From an uncultured Sphingomonas sp. (GTDB lineage Bacteria; Pseudomonadota; Alphaproteobacteria; Sphingomonadales; Sphingomonadaceae), in contig NZ_CAJYTI010000001.1 of the NCBI RefSeq assembly GCF_913777625.1, positions 62,001 through 126,000 of the forward strand: a stretch of 64,000 nt of DNA, written 5' to 3'. The notes below the pieces were generated by a model that was given only the letters and a program-made list of their open reading frames with translations, did no database searches and was not told the DNA's origin. Positions 1-8,150 of this stretch are shown here, in pieces. Numbering within the stretch: position 1 is the stretch's first letter; each line of letters begins with the position of its first letter. The position numbers and the translations under genes are program-made.

Positions 1-30
1 GCCATCGCCGCGCTGGAGATGGCGGCGTGA
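1..30 (+). CDS. C-terminal end of an upstream gene, probably BufB/DUF692 family
   Basis: Only the last nine codons and a TGA are in the window. The stop overlaps the ATG of the next gene (TGATG at 28-32), which suggests translational coupling. The identity is inferred only from the neighbour: DUF2063 (HvfC/BufC) genes usually follow a DUF692 (BufB/HvfB, multinuclear iron oxygenase) gene. The few residues visible cannot confirm this. Confidence 0.35.
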   Translation, partial: AIAALEMAA

Positions 31-767
31 TGCTGGCAACCCTCCAGGCCGATTTCGGCCGCTGGCTGCAGACCGAATGCCCGGACGCGGCGACGCGACT
101 GGGCAGCGGTCCGGGTCTGGATGTCTATCTCAACAATTATCGCAGCCAGCTGGTCGCCGCGCTCGAGAGCAGCTTTCCGCAGCTGCAGCGCTGGCTGGGG
201 GAGACCGCGTTCCTCGCCGCCGCCGCGCGGCATATCGAGACCGCCCCGCCCTCCGCCTGGACGCTCGACGCCTATGGCGAGGACTTTCCCGCCACCGTCG
301 CGGCGCTCCATCCCGACGATCCGGAATGCGCCGAACTGGCGAGGATCGAATGGGCGCTGGCGGCCGCGTTCACCACGCCCGATATTGCCCCCCTCTCCGC
401 GGCGTCGCTCGGCGCCGTGGAGTGGGAGATGGTGCGCTTCGCCTTCGTTCCCAACCTCGCCATGCTGCCCGTTACCACCAATGCCGCCGCCTTGTGGCAG
501 GCCCTTGTTACCGAAACCGTTCCACCTGCCGCCCAGCGCCTGCCCGCGCCAGGGGCCGTGCTGCTCTGGCGCGACGGCTTCAACCCCAGCTTTCGCACGC
601 TCGAGCAAGCCGAAGCGAAGGCGATCCTTCAGCTGGAAACGGGCATGCCGTTCGGCGCGCTCTGCGCGGCCCTGGCGGCCGAACACGGCGACACGAAGAG
701 CGCCACGATCGTCGGCACCTGGCTGGGCAGCTGGCTGCGCGACGGTCTCATCGCTGCGATCCGCTGA
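30..767 (+). CDS. DUF2063 / HvfC-BufC family protein
   Basis: 245-residue soluble protein of the DUF2063 (HvfC/BufC) family. The N-terminal half has the typical pattern with LQADFGRWL at the start, then a YLNNYRSQLVAALESSFPQL segment, and the C-terminal half is a smaller helical domain. In bufferin loci this protein partners the DUF692 enzyme that modifies a small Cys-rich copper-binding peptide; it is thought to help the enzyme recognise its precursor. The ATG at 30 overlaps the preceding stop and is preferred to a GTG one codon earlier (27). The precursor peptide gene would lie to the left, outside the window. Family confidence is high; the bufferin role is inferred. Confidence 0.8.
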   Translation: MLATLQADFGRWLQTECPDAATRLGSGPGLDVYLNNYRSQLVAALESSFPQLQRWLGETAFLAAAARHIETAPPSAWTLDAYGEDFPATVAALHPDDPECAELARIEWALAAAFTTPDIAPLSAASLGAVEWEMVRFAFVPNLAMLPVTTNAAALWQALVTETVPPAAQRLPAPGAVLLWRDGFNPSFRTLEQAEAKAILQLETGMPFGALCAALAAEHGDTKSATIVGTWLGSWLRDGLIAAIR

Positions 768-783
768 TCGCTCCCAGCACCTG

Positions 784-803
784 GTGCGGCATCTCGGCCG
801 CAC
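784..803. terminator. Hairpin after the BufC-like gene
   Basis: Perfect 7-bp inverted repeat (GTGCGGC / GCCGCAC, 6-nt loop) 16 bp after the stop codon. There is no T-run behind it, so it may be a Rho-linked or weak terminator, or merely a stabilising hairpin. The rest of 804-989 holds nothing I recognise. Confidence 0.4.
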
Positions 804-1115
804 GGCCTGCAGCGCAGGATGCACATGGCGGTACGTCACGGCGAAGCCCGCGCCTTCCTACCGCACCGTCGCGACAGACCATCGGGGGTGGGGAGACTCC
901 GATGCGCCGCAATGCGGATACGCACTGGCGGGTCTCGCAGCGGACGCGCTGGTCGGCCTCGTCCTCATTGTACCCACGCCGCCGACGCCGATCGCGGGCT
1001 TTGTCGATCGCTTGACTTGACCGCCGAGACCTGCCCGCCGAACCCTACAACGCCGCACCCTTCTTCGCAGGAGTCTGGTGGGACGCAGGTGTTGCCTCCA
1101 TCGTGCCAAGCCGTT

Positions 1116-1244
1116 ATGCGCCGCACATTCGCAAGGACCCGGTGAAACTCCGGGTGGCTATTCCGGCCGCCTATCCGCCGGACAACAACACGCACCAATC
1201 CTGTCGGCGCTGCTTTGCGCCCTGTGCCCTGTTGTGGATATCCA
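1116..1244 (+). promoter_or_regulatory. Conserved structured leader of sulP copy 1
   Basis: About 130 nt upstream of sulP are almost identical to the leader of the second sulP. Three short hairpins can be drawn: 1138-1154 (CCCGG/CCGGG, 7-nt loop), 1163-1181 (CCGG/CCGG) and 1206-1221 (GGCGC/GCGCC, 6-nt loop). A competing pairing, GGTGGC (1153-1158) with GCCGCC (1166-1171), would disrupt the first two. Differences between the copies before position 1235 fall in hairpin loops or linkers. A nine-codon reading frame (ATG 1116, TGA 1143-1145, MRRTFARTR) is kept in both. No strong ribosome-binding site precedes the sulP ATG. A cis-regulatory RNA is plausible; a candidate class named sul1 is described for sulP-type genes in alphaproteobacteria, but I cannot confirm that this is it. 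Confidence 0.5.
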
Positions 1245-2741
1245 ATGACTTTCGATTTTACCGCGTACCGCCGCCAGTGGTTCACGGGCGGCATCGCCGC
1301 TCGCCGGGACGTGCTGGCCGGCATCGTTGTCGCCCTGGCGCTGATCCCCGAAGCGATCGGCTTTTCCATCATCGCCGGGGTCGACCCACGCGTGGGGCTC
1401 TACGCTTCCGTCGCGATCGCGATGACCATATCCCTCGTCGGGGGGCGTCCCGGCATGATCTCGGCCGCGACGGCGGCAGTCGCCGTCCTCGTCGGGCCGC
1501 TCGTGCGCGAACACGGAGTCGAATACCTCTTTGCGGCGACGATCCTGATGGGCGTGATCCAGATCGTCGCGGGCGTGCTGCGGCTCGATCTGGTCATGCA
1601 GTTCGTCTCGCGCTCGGTCATCACCGGCTTCGTCAACGCCCTCGCCATCCTGATCTTCCTCGCGCAGCTGCCCCAGCTGACCAATGTCGGCTGGCAGACC
1701 TATGTGATGGTCGCTGCCGGTCTCGCAATCCTCTACGGTTTCCCCCGCATCACCAAGGCGGTCCCCTCGCCGCTGGTCGCCATCCTCGTGCTGAGCGCGG
1801 TCAGCATCGCGTGTGCGCTGCCGGTCCATACGGTAGGCGACATGGGCAAGCTGCCGCAGGGCTTGCCTAGCTTCGCCCTGCCGCGCGTCCCGCTCACCCT
1901 GGAGACGCTGCGGATCATCCTGCCCTATGCGCTCACCATGGCGGCGGTGGGACTGCTGGAATCGCTGCTCACCGCGCAGATCGTGGACGACATGACCGAT
2001 ACGGACAGCGACAAGCGCCGGGAGTGCGCGGGTCAAGGCGGCGCGAACATCGTCGCGGCCCTGTTCGGCGGCATGGGCGGCTGCGCGATGATCGGCCAGT
2101 CCGTCATCAACGTCACGTCCGGGGGGCGTGGGCGCCTGTCCACCTTCGTCGCGGGCGCGTTCCTGATCTTCCTCCTCGCCGTGCTGGGTCCCTATGTCGG
2201 GCGTGTCCCCATGCCGGCGCTGGTGGCGGTGATGATCATGGTCTCCATCGGCACCTTCAGCTGGAATTCGATTCCGAACCTTCGCCGTCACCCGCCGACC
2301 TCCTCCGTCGTGATGCTGACCACGGTCGGGGTGGTGGTCGCGACGCACGATCTGTCGCTGGGCGTTCTTGCAGGCGCCCTGCTTTCCGGCATCTTCTTTG
2401 CGGGCAAGGTGCAGCGCATGTTCTCGGTGGAGCGGGAGCTTTCCACAGACGGGACGCGTGCCGTCTACCGGGTGTCGGGCGAAATCTTCTTCGCCTCGGT
2501 CAACCGCTTCACCCGCGCCTTCCAAGGGGAGGATCGCGCGGGCCAAGTGGTGATCGACGTGACGGCGGCCCATTTCTGGGACATCTCCGGCGTCGGCGCG
2601 CTCGACAAGATCGTCGCGCGGCTACGTCGCGATGGCCGCGACGTCGAAATGGTCGGCTATAACCGTGCCAGCGCGGACATCGTCGATCGCTTCGCGCTCC
2701 ACGACAGAACCGGCGTCGAACTGGGACTTGCGCCGCATTAA
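1245..2741 (+). CDS. SulP family anion transporter with STAS domain, copy 1
   Basis: 498-residue inner-membrane SulP (SLC26-type) permease. The N-terminal ~395 residues are a run of hydrophobic helices, starting with the typical [20 protein letters not shown] signature. Residues ~405-495 form a STAS domain ([25 protein letters not shown]). Family members carry sulfate, bicarbonate or other anions; the substrate cannot be read from sequence. The start is the ATG that is conserved in both copies. It is about 95 % identical to the second copy (about two dozen substitutions). The BCCT gene that follows the other copy survives here only as a stub. Confidence 0.93.
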   Translation: MTFDFTAYRRQWFTGGIAARRDVLAGIVVALALIPEAIGFSIIAGVDPRVGLYASVAIAMTISLVGGRPGMISAATAAVAVLVGPLVREHGVEYLFAATILMGVIQIVAGVLRLDLVMQFVSRSVITGFVNALAILIFLAQLPQLTNVGWQTYVMVAAGLAILYGFPRITKAVPSPLVAILVLSAVSIACALPVHTVGDMGKLPQGLPSFALPRVPLTLETLRIILPYALTMAAVGLLESLLTAQIVDDMTDTDSDKRRECAGQGGANIVAALFGGMGGCAMIGQSVINVTSGGRGRLSTFVAGAFLIFLLAVLGPYVGRVPMPALVAVMIMVSIGTFSWNSIPNLRRHPPTSSVVMLTTVGVVVATHDLSLGVLAGALLSGIFFAGKVQRMFSVERELSTDGTRAVYRVSGEIFFASVNRFTRAFQGEDRAGQVVIDVTAAHFWDISGVGALDKIVARLRRDGRDVEMVGYNRASADIVDRFALHDRTGVELGLAPH

Positions 2742-2871
2742 GCGCCCAGGTGGCTCTCGACACGCTTCGGACGGGCTCCAAGGCACCACACGGGCGAGGT
2801 TCGAAGGGGCAGCCGCGTGCGCCGTCGCCAGCGGCCACCGCTTCGCCCGGCGGGCGTCCGGCGGTGCAAGG

Positions 2872-2925
2872 ATGCCGAAAGCTGCAATCAACCCTCGCGT
2901 GTTCTCAGGCCCCCCAGCGCTCATC
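2872..2925 (+). pseudogene. 18-codon 5' stub of a BCCT transporter gene
   Basis: The ATG and next 17 codons read MPKAAINPRVFSGPPALI, matching MLKSAINPRVFSGASALI at the start of the intact BCCT gene (16582). Homology stops abruptly at about 2925, and the sequence after it is unrelated to any transporter. The upstream ~50 bp also match. This is the remnant of a deleted gene left by decay of the duplicated sulP-BCCT unit. Confidence 0.85.
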
Positions 2926-2976
2926 GCATCACCAGGCCGGGTCGGCTTTGTCCACGTCCCGGGCCACACGCCCGGC

Positions 2977-3492
2977 TCATCGCACACGGCGGAAATGAAA
3001 ATTCCGGACGAAGGGCGTTCCGCCGGAGTCCGCCGCAGCAGCAGATTCTGTCATTTCCTTGCCGTCCGACGAGATCGCATAGACCCGTACCGAGCCGAGC
3101 ATCTTGTTCTTCGAAAGGCTCATGACCAGCACATTGGGCGCGGGCTGGTTGATCGCGGCGCTATCTGCTTCCGACTGGTCGCCTTCGCCTGCCGACGCCG
3201 ATCCGTCGCGTGCGTAGCGCACCGCCATGTGGCGGATGCTGCCATCCGGCGCGGTGATGTCTACGGTTGTCCGCCAATGGCCGTCGCCGGCATCCTCGAA
3301 GGTGTAGAGGACCCGGCGGGGCGGCGGGCCATAGTTGGCCGGCATCCGGCTGAGGTCTAGCTCCCAGGTTCCCAGGAAGGGGGACCGGCCGGCGGCGGAG
3401 TCCTCCTGCCCCGCGACGGCCGGCACGCCCGCCATCAGGAACAAGGCTGTCCCCGAACAGCGCAGGATGGAACGCAGGACTGCGGTTCGCAT
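2977..3492 (-). CDS. Secreted protein of unknown function
   Basis: 171 residues with a signal peptide (MRTAVLRSILRCSGTALFLM, cleavage probably after AVAG). The mature part resembles small lipocalin-like/periplasmic proteins found in sphingomonads (GTWELDLSRM near the start, a phenylalanine/arginine-rich end), but I cannot name a family. The ATG at 3492 is chosen over longer frames because of the signal peptide and an AAGGAGAAGGAG stretch just upstream. The gene stands alone; the next minus-strand genes lie 149 bp upstream. Confidence 0.7.
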   Translation of the reverse strand: MRTAVLRSILRCSGTALFLMAGVPAVAGQEDSAAGRSPFLGTWELDLSRMPANYGPPPRRVLYTFEDAGDGHWRTTVDITAPDGSIRHMAVRYARDGSASAGEGDQSEADSAAINQPAPNVLVMSLSKNKMLGSVRVYAISSDGKEMTESAAAADSGGTPFVRNFHFRRVR

Positions 3493-3641
3493 ACGTCTTC
3501 TCCTTCTCCTTGCCCCGAGGGTGCGGCGGGGCTTCCGCGGCGACGAACGCGTCGCTTCGCGACACCGCTTGCGGCCATGCGGCCTCACGCTCCGGGGCGG
3601 TGCACCCGAAGGCCGTCGAATTCTGTCATCGTGCGACGCGC

Positions 3642-4286
3642 TTACCGGGCCGGATCGGGCGCAGGGCCGGGCGAGAAATGCGTGTGCCAGCGCGCCACGC
3701 TGGCGATGATCGCCAGCTCGATCGCCAGCACCGCGCTTTGAAGCAGCGCCTGCCGGCCATCGATGAACAGCACGCTCAGGAAGGTCACCAGTGTCGCCGA
3801 TGCGGCTAGGCTCAGGCTGCCCCAGCGAAGCGCTGCCGCCCAATCGCGCTCCAGCACCACCCATGCGATCCGCAGATGCCCCAGGCCGATCAACAGCTGG
3901 AGCAACGCCAGCGACGGGATCGCCGCTTGGTAGACACCGCGCAGCAGGCTCTCCTGTAAGTCGCCGTCCATCATCGCGCCACCCAGCCCGTGATGACCGG
4001 GATAGAGATAGGGCAATCCGAACAGCGCGCAGCCGATCTGCAGCGCGGCCATCGGCAACAGGACACCAATCGCCACGGCATAGCTAGTGAGGACGAATTG
4101 TCCTTCCTCGGCCGCGAACAGCCCGCGCCCTGCCGCCAACAGGCACCCGAATGCGAACTGTACGGGCGCGCCTTCGGCGATCGCCGTGTCCAGCTCCGCT
4201 TCCATCGCCATGGCCCAGTCGCGCTTACGCTCGCCGAGACAAGCAGCCGTCAGGCGGAGTAGCGCGCGTGCGAAAGAAGCCTTCAT
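3642..4286 (-). CDS. Membrane protein coupled to a PadR regulator
   Basis: 214 residues. The N-terminus is a soluble helical stretch (CLGERKRDWAMAMEAELDTA), followed by about four or five hydrophobic helices. Its ATG overlaps the stop of the PadR gene (4283-4286), so the two are co-translated. Membrane proteins with this short N-terminal motif commonly accompany PadR-type regulators, sometimes as permease or anti-sigma-like partners, but the function here is unknown. Confidence 0.7.
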   Translation of the reverse strand: MKASFARALLRLTAACLGERKRDWAMAMEAELDTAIAEGAPVQFAFGCLLAAGRGLFAAEEGQFVLTSYAVAIGVLLPMAALQIGCALFGLPYLYPGHHGLGGAMMDGDLQESLLRGVYQAAIPSLALLQLLIGLGHLRIAWVVLERDWAAALRWGSLSLAASATLVTFLSVLFIDGRQALLQSAVLAIELAIIASVARWHTHFSPGPAPDPAR

Positions 4287-4585
4287 GCCAGCGCGCCCTT
4301 GAACGGTTGGCCCGGCACACTGCCGGCGCGGTCACGCGCGAGGGCGGCGCCTGCAGAGGTCAGGCGGTATGCGTGCCGCGCGGGTGGCCCAGGCTGTGCG
4401 GGCTCGCGCCACTCGGCCTCCACGAGCCCCTCCTCCGTCATCCGCATCAGCAGCGGATACAGCGTCCCGGACAATAGGCCGGTGACCTTCATCAGGTCGT
4501 ACCCGTGCCGCCATTCGCCATGCGTTCCCGAAAGCGCTTCGAGGAGGCGGCACATCTGTTTCGAGGGCTGGCGTTTTCGAACCAT
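4283..4585 (-). CDS. PadR family transcriptional regulator
   Basis: 100-residue winged-helix protein of the PadR family: LLEALSGTHGEWRHGYDLMK, then SGTLYPLLMRMTEEGLVEAEW, the recognition helix and wing. Such proteins usually repress their own operon and respond to small lipophilic compounds. It is the first gene of a two-gene minus-strand operon. ATG 4585 is preferred to a TTG four codons earlier. The palindrome at 4598-4605 just upstream is a plausible operator. Confidence 0.9.
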   Translation of the reverse strand: MVRKRQPSKQMCRLLEALSGTHGEWRHGYDLMKVTGLLSGTLYPLLMRMTEEGLVEAEWREPAQPGPPARHAYRLTSAGAALARDRAGSVPGQPFKGALA

Positions 4586-4597
4586 GGCGCCATGCAA

Positions 4598-4605
4598 ACA
4601 TATGT
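4598..4605. promoter_or_regulatory. Candidate PadR operator
   Basis: Perfect 8-bp palindrome ACATATGT, 12 bp upstream of the PadR start in an AT-richer stretch. On the minus strand a TTGACT lies just upstream as a possible -35. PadR operators contain ATGT/ACAT half-sites, so autoregulation is plausible but untested. The rest of 4606-4860 shows no gene. Confidence 0.4.
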
Positions 4606-4860
4606 AGATTTAGGAGTCAAGCGCATGTGCCGTGTTGCCTGCGTCAGCGCCCCTTACCTGACGCCGCCGGCGCGCCCGCATCCGCAACGTCAGTTTAACG
4701 GCGCTCAGTGCAACCGACCTGGTCGGAAAGCCCCTTACGGCTCCTTACCGAATGGCTTCGGGAACATGACGTCCTGGGTGCGGGAATGGCAAGCCTCGGC
4801 AGTAGCGGCCGTTCGAGCGCGAACGGGGAAACGTCTCGAGTTGGTCGGTACCAGACAAGC

Positions 4861-5325
4861 TCACAGGCCGAGCTCTGACAACCCCGGATGATCCATTGGC
4901 CGCGCGCCAAGCGGCCAGAGGAGCAACCGTTCGCCTTCCGCAATGGGGTATTCGTTGATGCTGGCGTGACGCTCCTCCATCAGTCCGTCGCGGTTGAACT
5001 GCCAGTTTTCATTGCCATGGGCGCGGAACCAGGTGCCGCTGTCGTCGCGGTACTCGTACACGAAGCGGACCGCGATCCGATTGCCGGCCTGCGCCCACAC
5101 CTCCTTGATCAGCCGGTAATCAAGCTCGCGTGCCCACTTCCGGGCGAGGAAAGCCTCGATCTCCCCGCGCCCGGTGACGAACTCCGCCCGATTACGCCAG
5201 CGGCTGTCGGGCGTATAGGCGAGGGCAACGCGCGCCGGATCGCGGCTGTTCCAGGCATCTTCGGCGGCGCGGGCCTTCATCGCGGCAGTTTCATCGGTGA
5301 AGGGCGGAAGCGGCGGACGGGTCAT
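4861..5325 (-). CDS. SnoaL-like / NTF2-fold protein (DUF1348 type)
   Basis: 154 residues with the DUF1348 pattern: [40 protein letters not shown], and [22 protein letters not shown]2-fold proteins of this type are small cytoplasmic proteins of uncertain role, often next to oxidoreductases. It is the last gene of a three-gene minus-strand operon, and its ATG overlaps the stop of the flavin-oxidase-like gene (5322-5325). Confidence 0.85.
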   Translation of the reverse strand: MTRPPLPPFTDETAAMKARAAEDAWNSRDPARVALAYTPDSRWRNRAEFVTGRGEIEAFLARKWARELDYRLIKEVWAQAGNRIAVRFVYEYRDDSGTWFRAHGNENWQFNRDGLMEERHASINEYPIAEGERLLLWPLGARPMDHPGLSELGL

Positions 5326-5942
5326 GGTTCGATCCTTTCGAGTTGTGCGCGCAGCGCTGCGTTTTGCTTTTCCAGCGCCGCAATGCGTTCCTCGAACCTG
5401 GCAATGGCGCTGGCGACAGCGTTCGCCTCGAGCTTGCGCGGAATGTGCTGGGGGCAATTGACGTCCCAGGCCGCCACGGTGAACAGGATCGCCTGCTCCG
5501 GTTGCGCGGGATAGTCGGCCGGCATCAACCGATCGATCAGGGCCGGGTCGTCGCGGACGATCTGCGCGCGGCCCCATAGCTTGATCCGGCGCCGGTTGGC
5601 ATAGTCCATCAGGAACAGGAATGCCTTGTCGTTCTCGGCCAGATTGCCCGCGGTCAGATATTGGCGGTTGCCGGTATAGTCGGCAAAACCCAGCGTGTGC
5701 TCGTCCAGCACCCGGATGAACCCCTTGGGCCCGCCGCGGTGCTGGGCATAGGGCTGGCCGTCGGCCGTGGCTGTCGCCAGGTAGGCCGTATCGATCCCGG
5801 CCAGGAAGTCGGCGAGATCTGCGGTAATAGCCGTGCGAAAGCCCCCGCGCTGCTCGATCCTGGCATAGATCTGGCGCGATCCGCGCGCAGCCTGCAACGC
5901 TTTGACGGTAGGTGTGAAGGCAATGTCGCTGGAGGGATTCAT
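5322..5942 (-). CDS. Pyridoxamine 5'-phosphate oxidase-like flavin protein
   Basis: 206 residues. The core is a PNPOx-like split beta-barrel ([55 protein letters not shown]) that usually binds FMN or F420. The last ~35 residues form a coiled coil ([20 protein letters not shown]). It is the second gene of the operon controlled by the divergent LysR. The substrate is unknown. Confidence 0.85.
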   Translation of the reverse strand: MNPSSDIAFTPTVKALQAARGSRQIYARIEQRGGFRTAITADLADFLAGIDTAYLATATADGQPYAQHRGGPKGFIRVLDEHTLGFADYTGNRQYLTAGNLAENDKAFLFLMDYANRRRIKLWGRAQIVRDDPALIDRLMPADYPAQPEQAILFTVAAWDVNCPQHIPRKLEANAVASAIARFEERIAALEKQNAALRAQLERIEP

Positions 5943-6016
5943 GGCGTGCGCTCCCGGGCGTTGCAGGTCGGGAAACGGCGGGTGCCCGATGAAGCAGGCG
6001 CCCGCCCTCCTTCCGG

Positions 6017-6568
6017 TCAGGCAGCCTTGCGGCCGGTGACGACCGGGAAGTCGATCTCGGTCTGGAAAACCGAGTTGAACGTGTTGGTCCAGGTGTTGAG
6101 CGCGACATGCTGGACGATCTCGATGATCTGCGCATCGGTATACCCCGCCAGCTTCACCGCAGAGAATTCCGCATCGGTGACGTGTCCGCGGCTCTCGGCC
6201 ACCCGCGCGGCGAACCGCACTGCGGCGTCGGCCTTGGGATCGTTCGACGCGCCGCTGCGGTTGGCGGCGATCTCGGCGTCGTCGAGCCGGGCGACGTTCT
6301 TGCCGAGGAAGGAATGGGCGGAGAGGCAGTAGTCGCACTGATTAATCTCGGCGACCGCGAGCGCGATCCGCTCCCGGGTCGCGGCCGGGAGAGCACCCTT
6401 GGCCAAGGCGCCCGATAGCGCCAGGTATCCTTCCAGTGCCTGCGGGCTGGTCGCGACGAGGCGGAACAGGTTCGGCGCGGAGCCGATTTGCTTGACGACG
6501 GCTTCGAGCAGCGGCTGCGAAGCGATAGGGGCGTCGGCGATGGTGGCGGGTTGGGGAATGCGGGGCAT
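6017..6568 (-). CDS. Carboxymuconolactone decarboxylase / AhpD-like peroxidase family
   Basis: 183 residues with the AhpD-like CxxC redox centre ([13 protein letters not shown]). It likely acts as a cytoplasmic peroxide- or radical-handling enzyme. It is the first gene of the three-gene minus-strand operon and is divergent from a LysR regulator 119 bp away. ATG 6568 is chosen because the longer frame is not conserved-looking. Confidence 0.88.
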   Translation of the reverse strand: MPRIPQPATIADAPIASQPLLEAVVKQIGSAPNLFRLVATSPQALEGYLALSGALAKGALPAATRERIALAVAEINQCDYCLSAHSFLGKNVARLDDAEIAANRSGASNDPKADAAVRFAARVAESRGHVTDAEFSAVKLAGYTDAQIIEIVQHVALNTWTNTFNSVFQTEIDFPVVTGRKAA

Positions 6569-6632
6569 GATGAGATCCTTGCGATGGCGGCAGCCGGTAT
6601 CGGCCGCTGCACAATCGCTAGAACCTTCGTGA

Positions 6633-6654
6633 ATTTCTGAGTATCTGCTGAAAT
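6633..6654. promoter_or_regulatory. Candidate LysR-binding site
   Basis: Inverted repeat ATTTC-N12-GAAAT, with the T-N11-A layout typical of LysR boxes. It lies between the divergent AhpD-like operon and the LysR gene, where such regulators bind to control both directions. Confidence 0.5.
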
Positions 6655-6687
6655 CGAAACCGTTCCTTCCGAAAAATGGAAGATCCA

Positions 6688-7572
6688 ATGGACCGCTTCG
6701 AAGCCATGCGCACGCTGGTCGCTGCCGTCGACGGCGGCAGCCTTTCAGCCGCCTCGCGCCAGTTGGGCGTGCCCTTGCCGACGGTCAGCCGGCGGGTGTC
6801 GGACCTGGAGGCGCACCTGCGCACCCAGCTCGTCGTACGAACCAGCCGCAAGCTGCTGCTGACCGACGCCGGTCGGTCCTACCTTGACTCATGCCGGCAG
6901 ATTTTGGACGATCTCGACGACGCCGAGCGCCTTGCCGCCGGCGAATACCGCATGCCCCGTGGGCAACTGGTCGTCACGGCGCCCGTCATTTTCGGGCAGC
7001 TGCATGTCGAACCGGTCGTGCTCGCGTTCCTTCGGGCCTATCCAGACATCGCGGTTCGCCTGACCCTGGCCGACTACTTCATCGACCTCGTCGAGCACCG
7101 CATCGATCTGGCGGTGCGGATCGGGCCGCTGCCGGACAGCGGGCTGATCGCCACCCGGCTGGGCACGGTGGATTGGATAACCTGCGCCAGTCCGGCCTAC
7201 CTTGCGGCGCGCGGTATACCGGACACGCCGGGCGATCTTGCCCAGCACGACTGCATCGCGTTCGAGCGGCTCCAAGCCGGAAGTTCTTGGGCCTTCGGTG
7301 GGCAACAGGTGGACACACCCTGCCGGTTCTCGGTCAATACCGCCGCCGGTGCGATAGACGCCGCCCTCGCAGGGGCCGGCATCGTCCGCGTCCTGTCCTA
7401 CCAGGTCGCCTCTGCCATCGCCGAGGGACGACTGGTCAGGGTGCTCGAGCCCTTTGTGTCGGCTCCGCAGCCGATTCATCTGCTCTACACGGCCCAACCG
7501 GCCATGCCGCTCAAGCTGCGCGCCTTTCTCGACTTTGCCACCTCCCGGCTCAGGGACAGGCTGGACGGTTGA
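6688..7572 (+). CDS. LysR family transcriptional regulator
   Basis: 294 residues. It has an N-terminal winged helix (FEAMRTLVAAVDGGSLSAAS, then LGVPLPTVSRRVSDLEAHL) and a C-terminal substrate-binding domain (PDIAVRLTLADYFIDLVEH). It is divergent from the AhpD-like/PNPOx-like/DUF1348 operon, which it probably activates in response to an aromatic or oxidative signal. ATG 6688 is preferred to one at 6676 because GGAAG lies the right distance before it. Confidence 0.9.
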   Translation: MDRFEAMRTLVAAVDGGSLSAASRQLGVPLPTVSRRVSDLEAHLRTQLVVRTSRKLLLTDAGRSYLDSCRQILDDLDDAERLAAGEYRMPRGQLVVTAPVIFGQLHVEPVVLAFLRAYPDIAVRLTLADYFIDLVEHRIDLAVRIGPLPDSGLIATRLGTVDWITCASPAYLAARGIPDTPGDLAQHDCIAFERLQAGSSWAFGGQQVDTPCRFSVNTAAGAIDAALAGAGIVRVLSYQVASAIAEGRLVRVLEPFVSAPQPIHLLYTAQPAMPLKLRAFLDFATSRLRDRLDG

Positions 7573-7779
7573 TCAATTACCAACATCGCGTGCAAGGACA
7601 TCGCCACCTTCTGAACATTGCCGCTGCGCTTCCAAGGGCCGTTATTGCGTACGCGGACGTTCAGGTGCCTGTTGCTGGATGTCGTATATTGTTCGGGAGC
7701 AGGCATCAGCGGCGCGTATCTTGCGCGGAATGATGCCACGGTGCGGGACGACAGTCAGAACCTGCCCGGCGACTCCTGC
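7573..7779. other. Gene-poor stretch before the island debris
   Basis: I see no gene or clear regulatory element here. It separates the LysR gene from the first mobile-element remnant. Confidence 0.5.
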
Positions 7780-7853
7780 CTATCCGCGCGTTCGCAATTT
7801 CGACTTGCTCACTGCGCCGCCGACCCGAAGCTGGCCAAGCTAGTCAGCCCGCG
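7780..7853 (-). pseudogene. C-terminal remnant of a second P4-type integrase
   Basis: The minus strand reads QLRVGGAVSKSKLRTRG followed by a stop. This is nearly the same as QLRVGGAVIKAKFRKRG at the end of the intact integrase (36058). The DNA agrees at about 55 of 66 bases counting back from both stop codons. A conserved tyrosine codon just before this stretch is replaced by TAG. Homology stops at about 7853, where hsdR-like sequence begins. This is the tail of an older integrase, truncated by recombination. Confidence 0.8.
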
Positions 7854-7854
7854 A

Positions 7855-8150
7855 CGATCTCGAATGGCCCTTCGCCTTGTCGCCAAACACAATGAAATCG
7901 CGGATCAGCGCCAGCAGATTTTCGCGGGTGAACACCCCCCGCAGCAGCGTTTCGAGTTCCGGTGTGCCGCGATGAGCGAAGTCCTGCCCGTCTACCGTTC
8001 GCCACGGCATGAAGCGTTCATCATCGGCAGTGATGGAGCCGATCCGGGCTTCCATGCCATCGAACGTAACCAGCACCGCGTTGGTGCTGAACAAGCAAGG
8101 GATTTGATGGAGCTAGGTTTGAAGCTGGTTGAATGCGTCGGCAAAGCGAG
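7855..8150 (-). pseudogene. Type I restriction HsdR fragment, decayed
   Basis: The minus-strand frame reads AFNQLQT, a TAG stop, then QIPCLFSTNAVLVTFDG, ERFMPWRTVDG, LETLLRGVFTRENLLALIR and FIVFG. This is the well-known central HsdR motor-subunit segment (NQLQTYK..IP.LF..NA.LV..DG). Only about 100 of the usual ~1000 residues remain, with a stop in place of the tyrosine of QLQTYK. It is fused to the integrase remnant on one side and a recombinase gene on the other. No hsdM or hsdS is present. Confidence 0.85.

Larger units (their letters stand above)
990..2925 (+). repeat. Left copy of a 1.9-kb direct repeat (promoter/leader + sulP + BCCT start)
   Basis: The sequence from about 990 to 2925 matches 14765-16635 in the same orientation. 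By eye, sampled 60-bp blocks differ at 3-4 positions (about 94-95 % identity). The match begins in the region upstream of the leader, covers the whole sulP gene and ends 18 codons into a BCCT transporter gene. Between the sulP stop and the BCCT start this copy carries about 63 bp more than the other. The two copies lie about 13.8 kb apart and could recombine. Confidence 0.9.

Noticed and set aside
1138..1154. GGTGAAACTCC resembles a conserved segment of cobalamin riboswitches
   Set aside because: No B12 box or the remaining helices are present, and sulP is not a usual B12 target.
1158..2573. Long minus-strand open frame opposite sulP (and similar long frames at 15015-16346, 16282-18162, 41538-43592)
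   Set aside because: Typical shadow frames of high-GC genes: biased Arg/His/Asp composition, no domain, opposite a well-supported gene.
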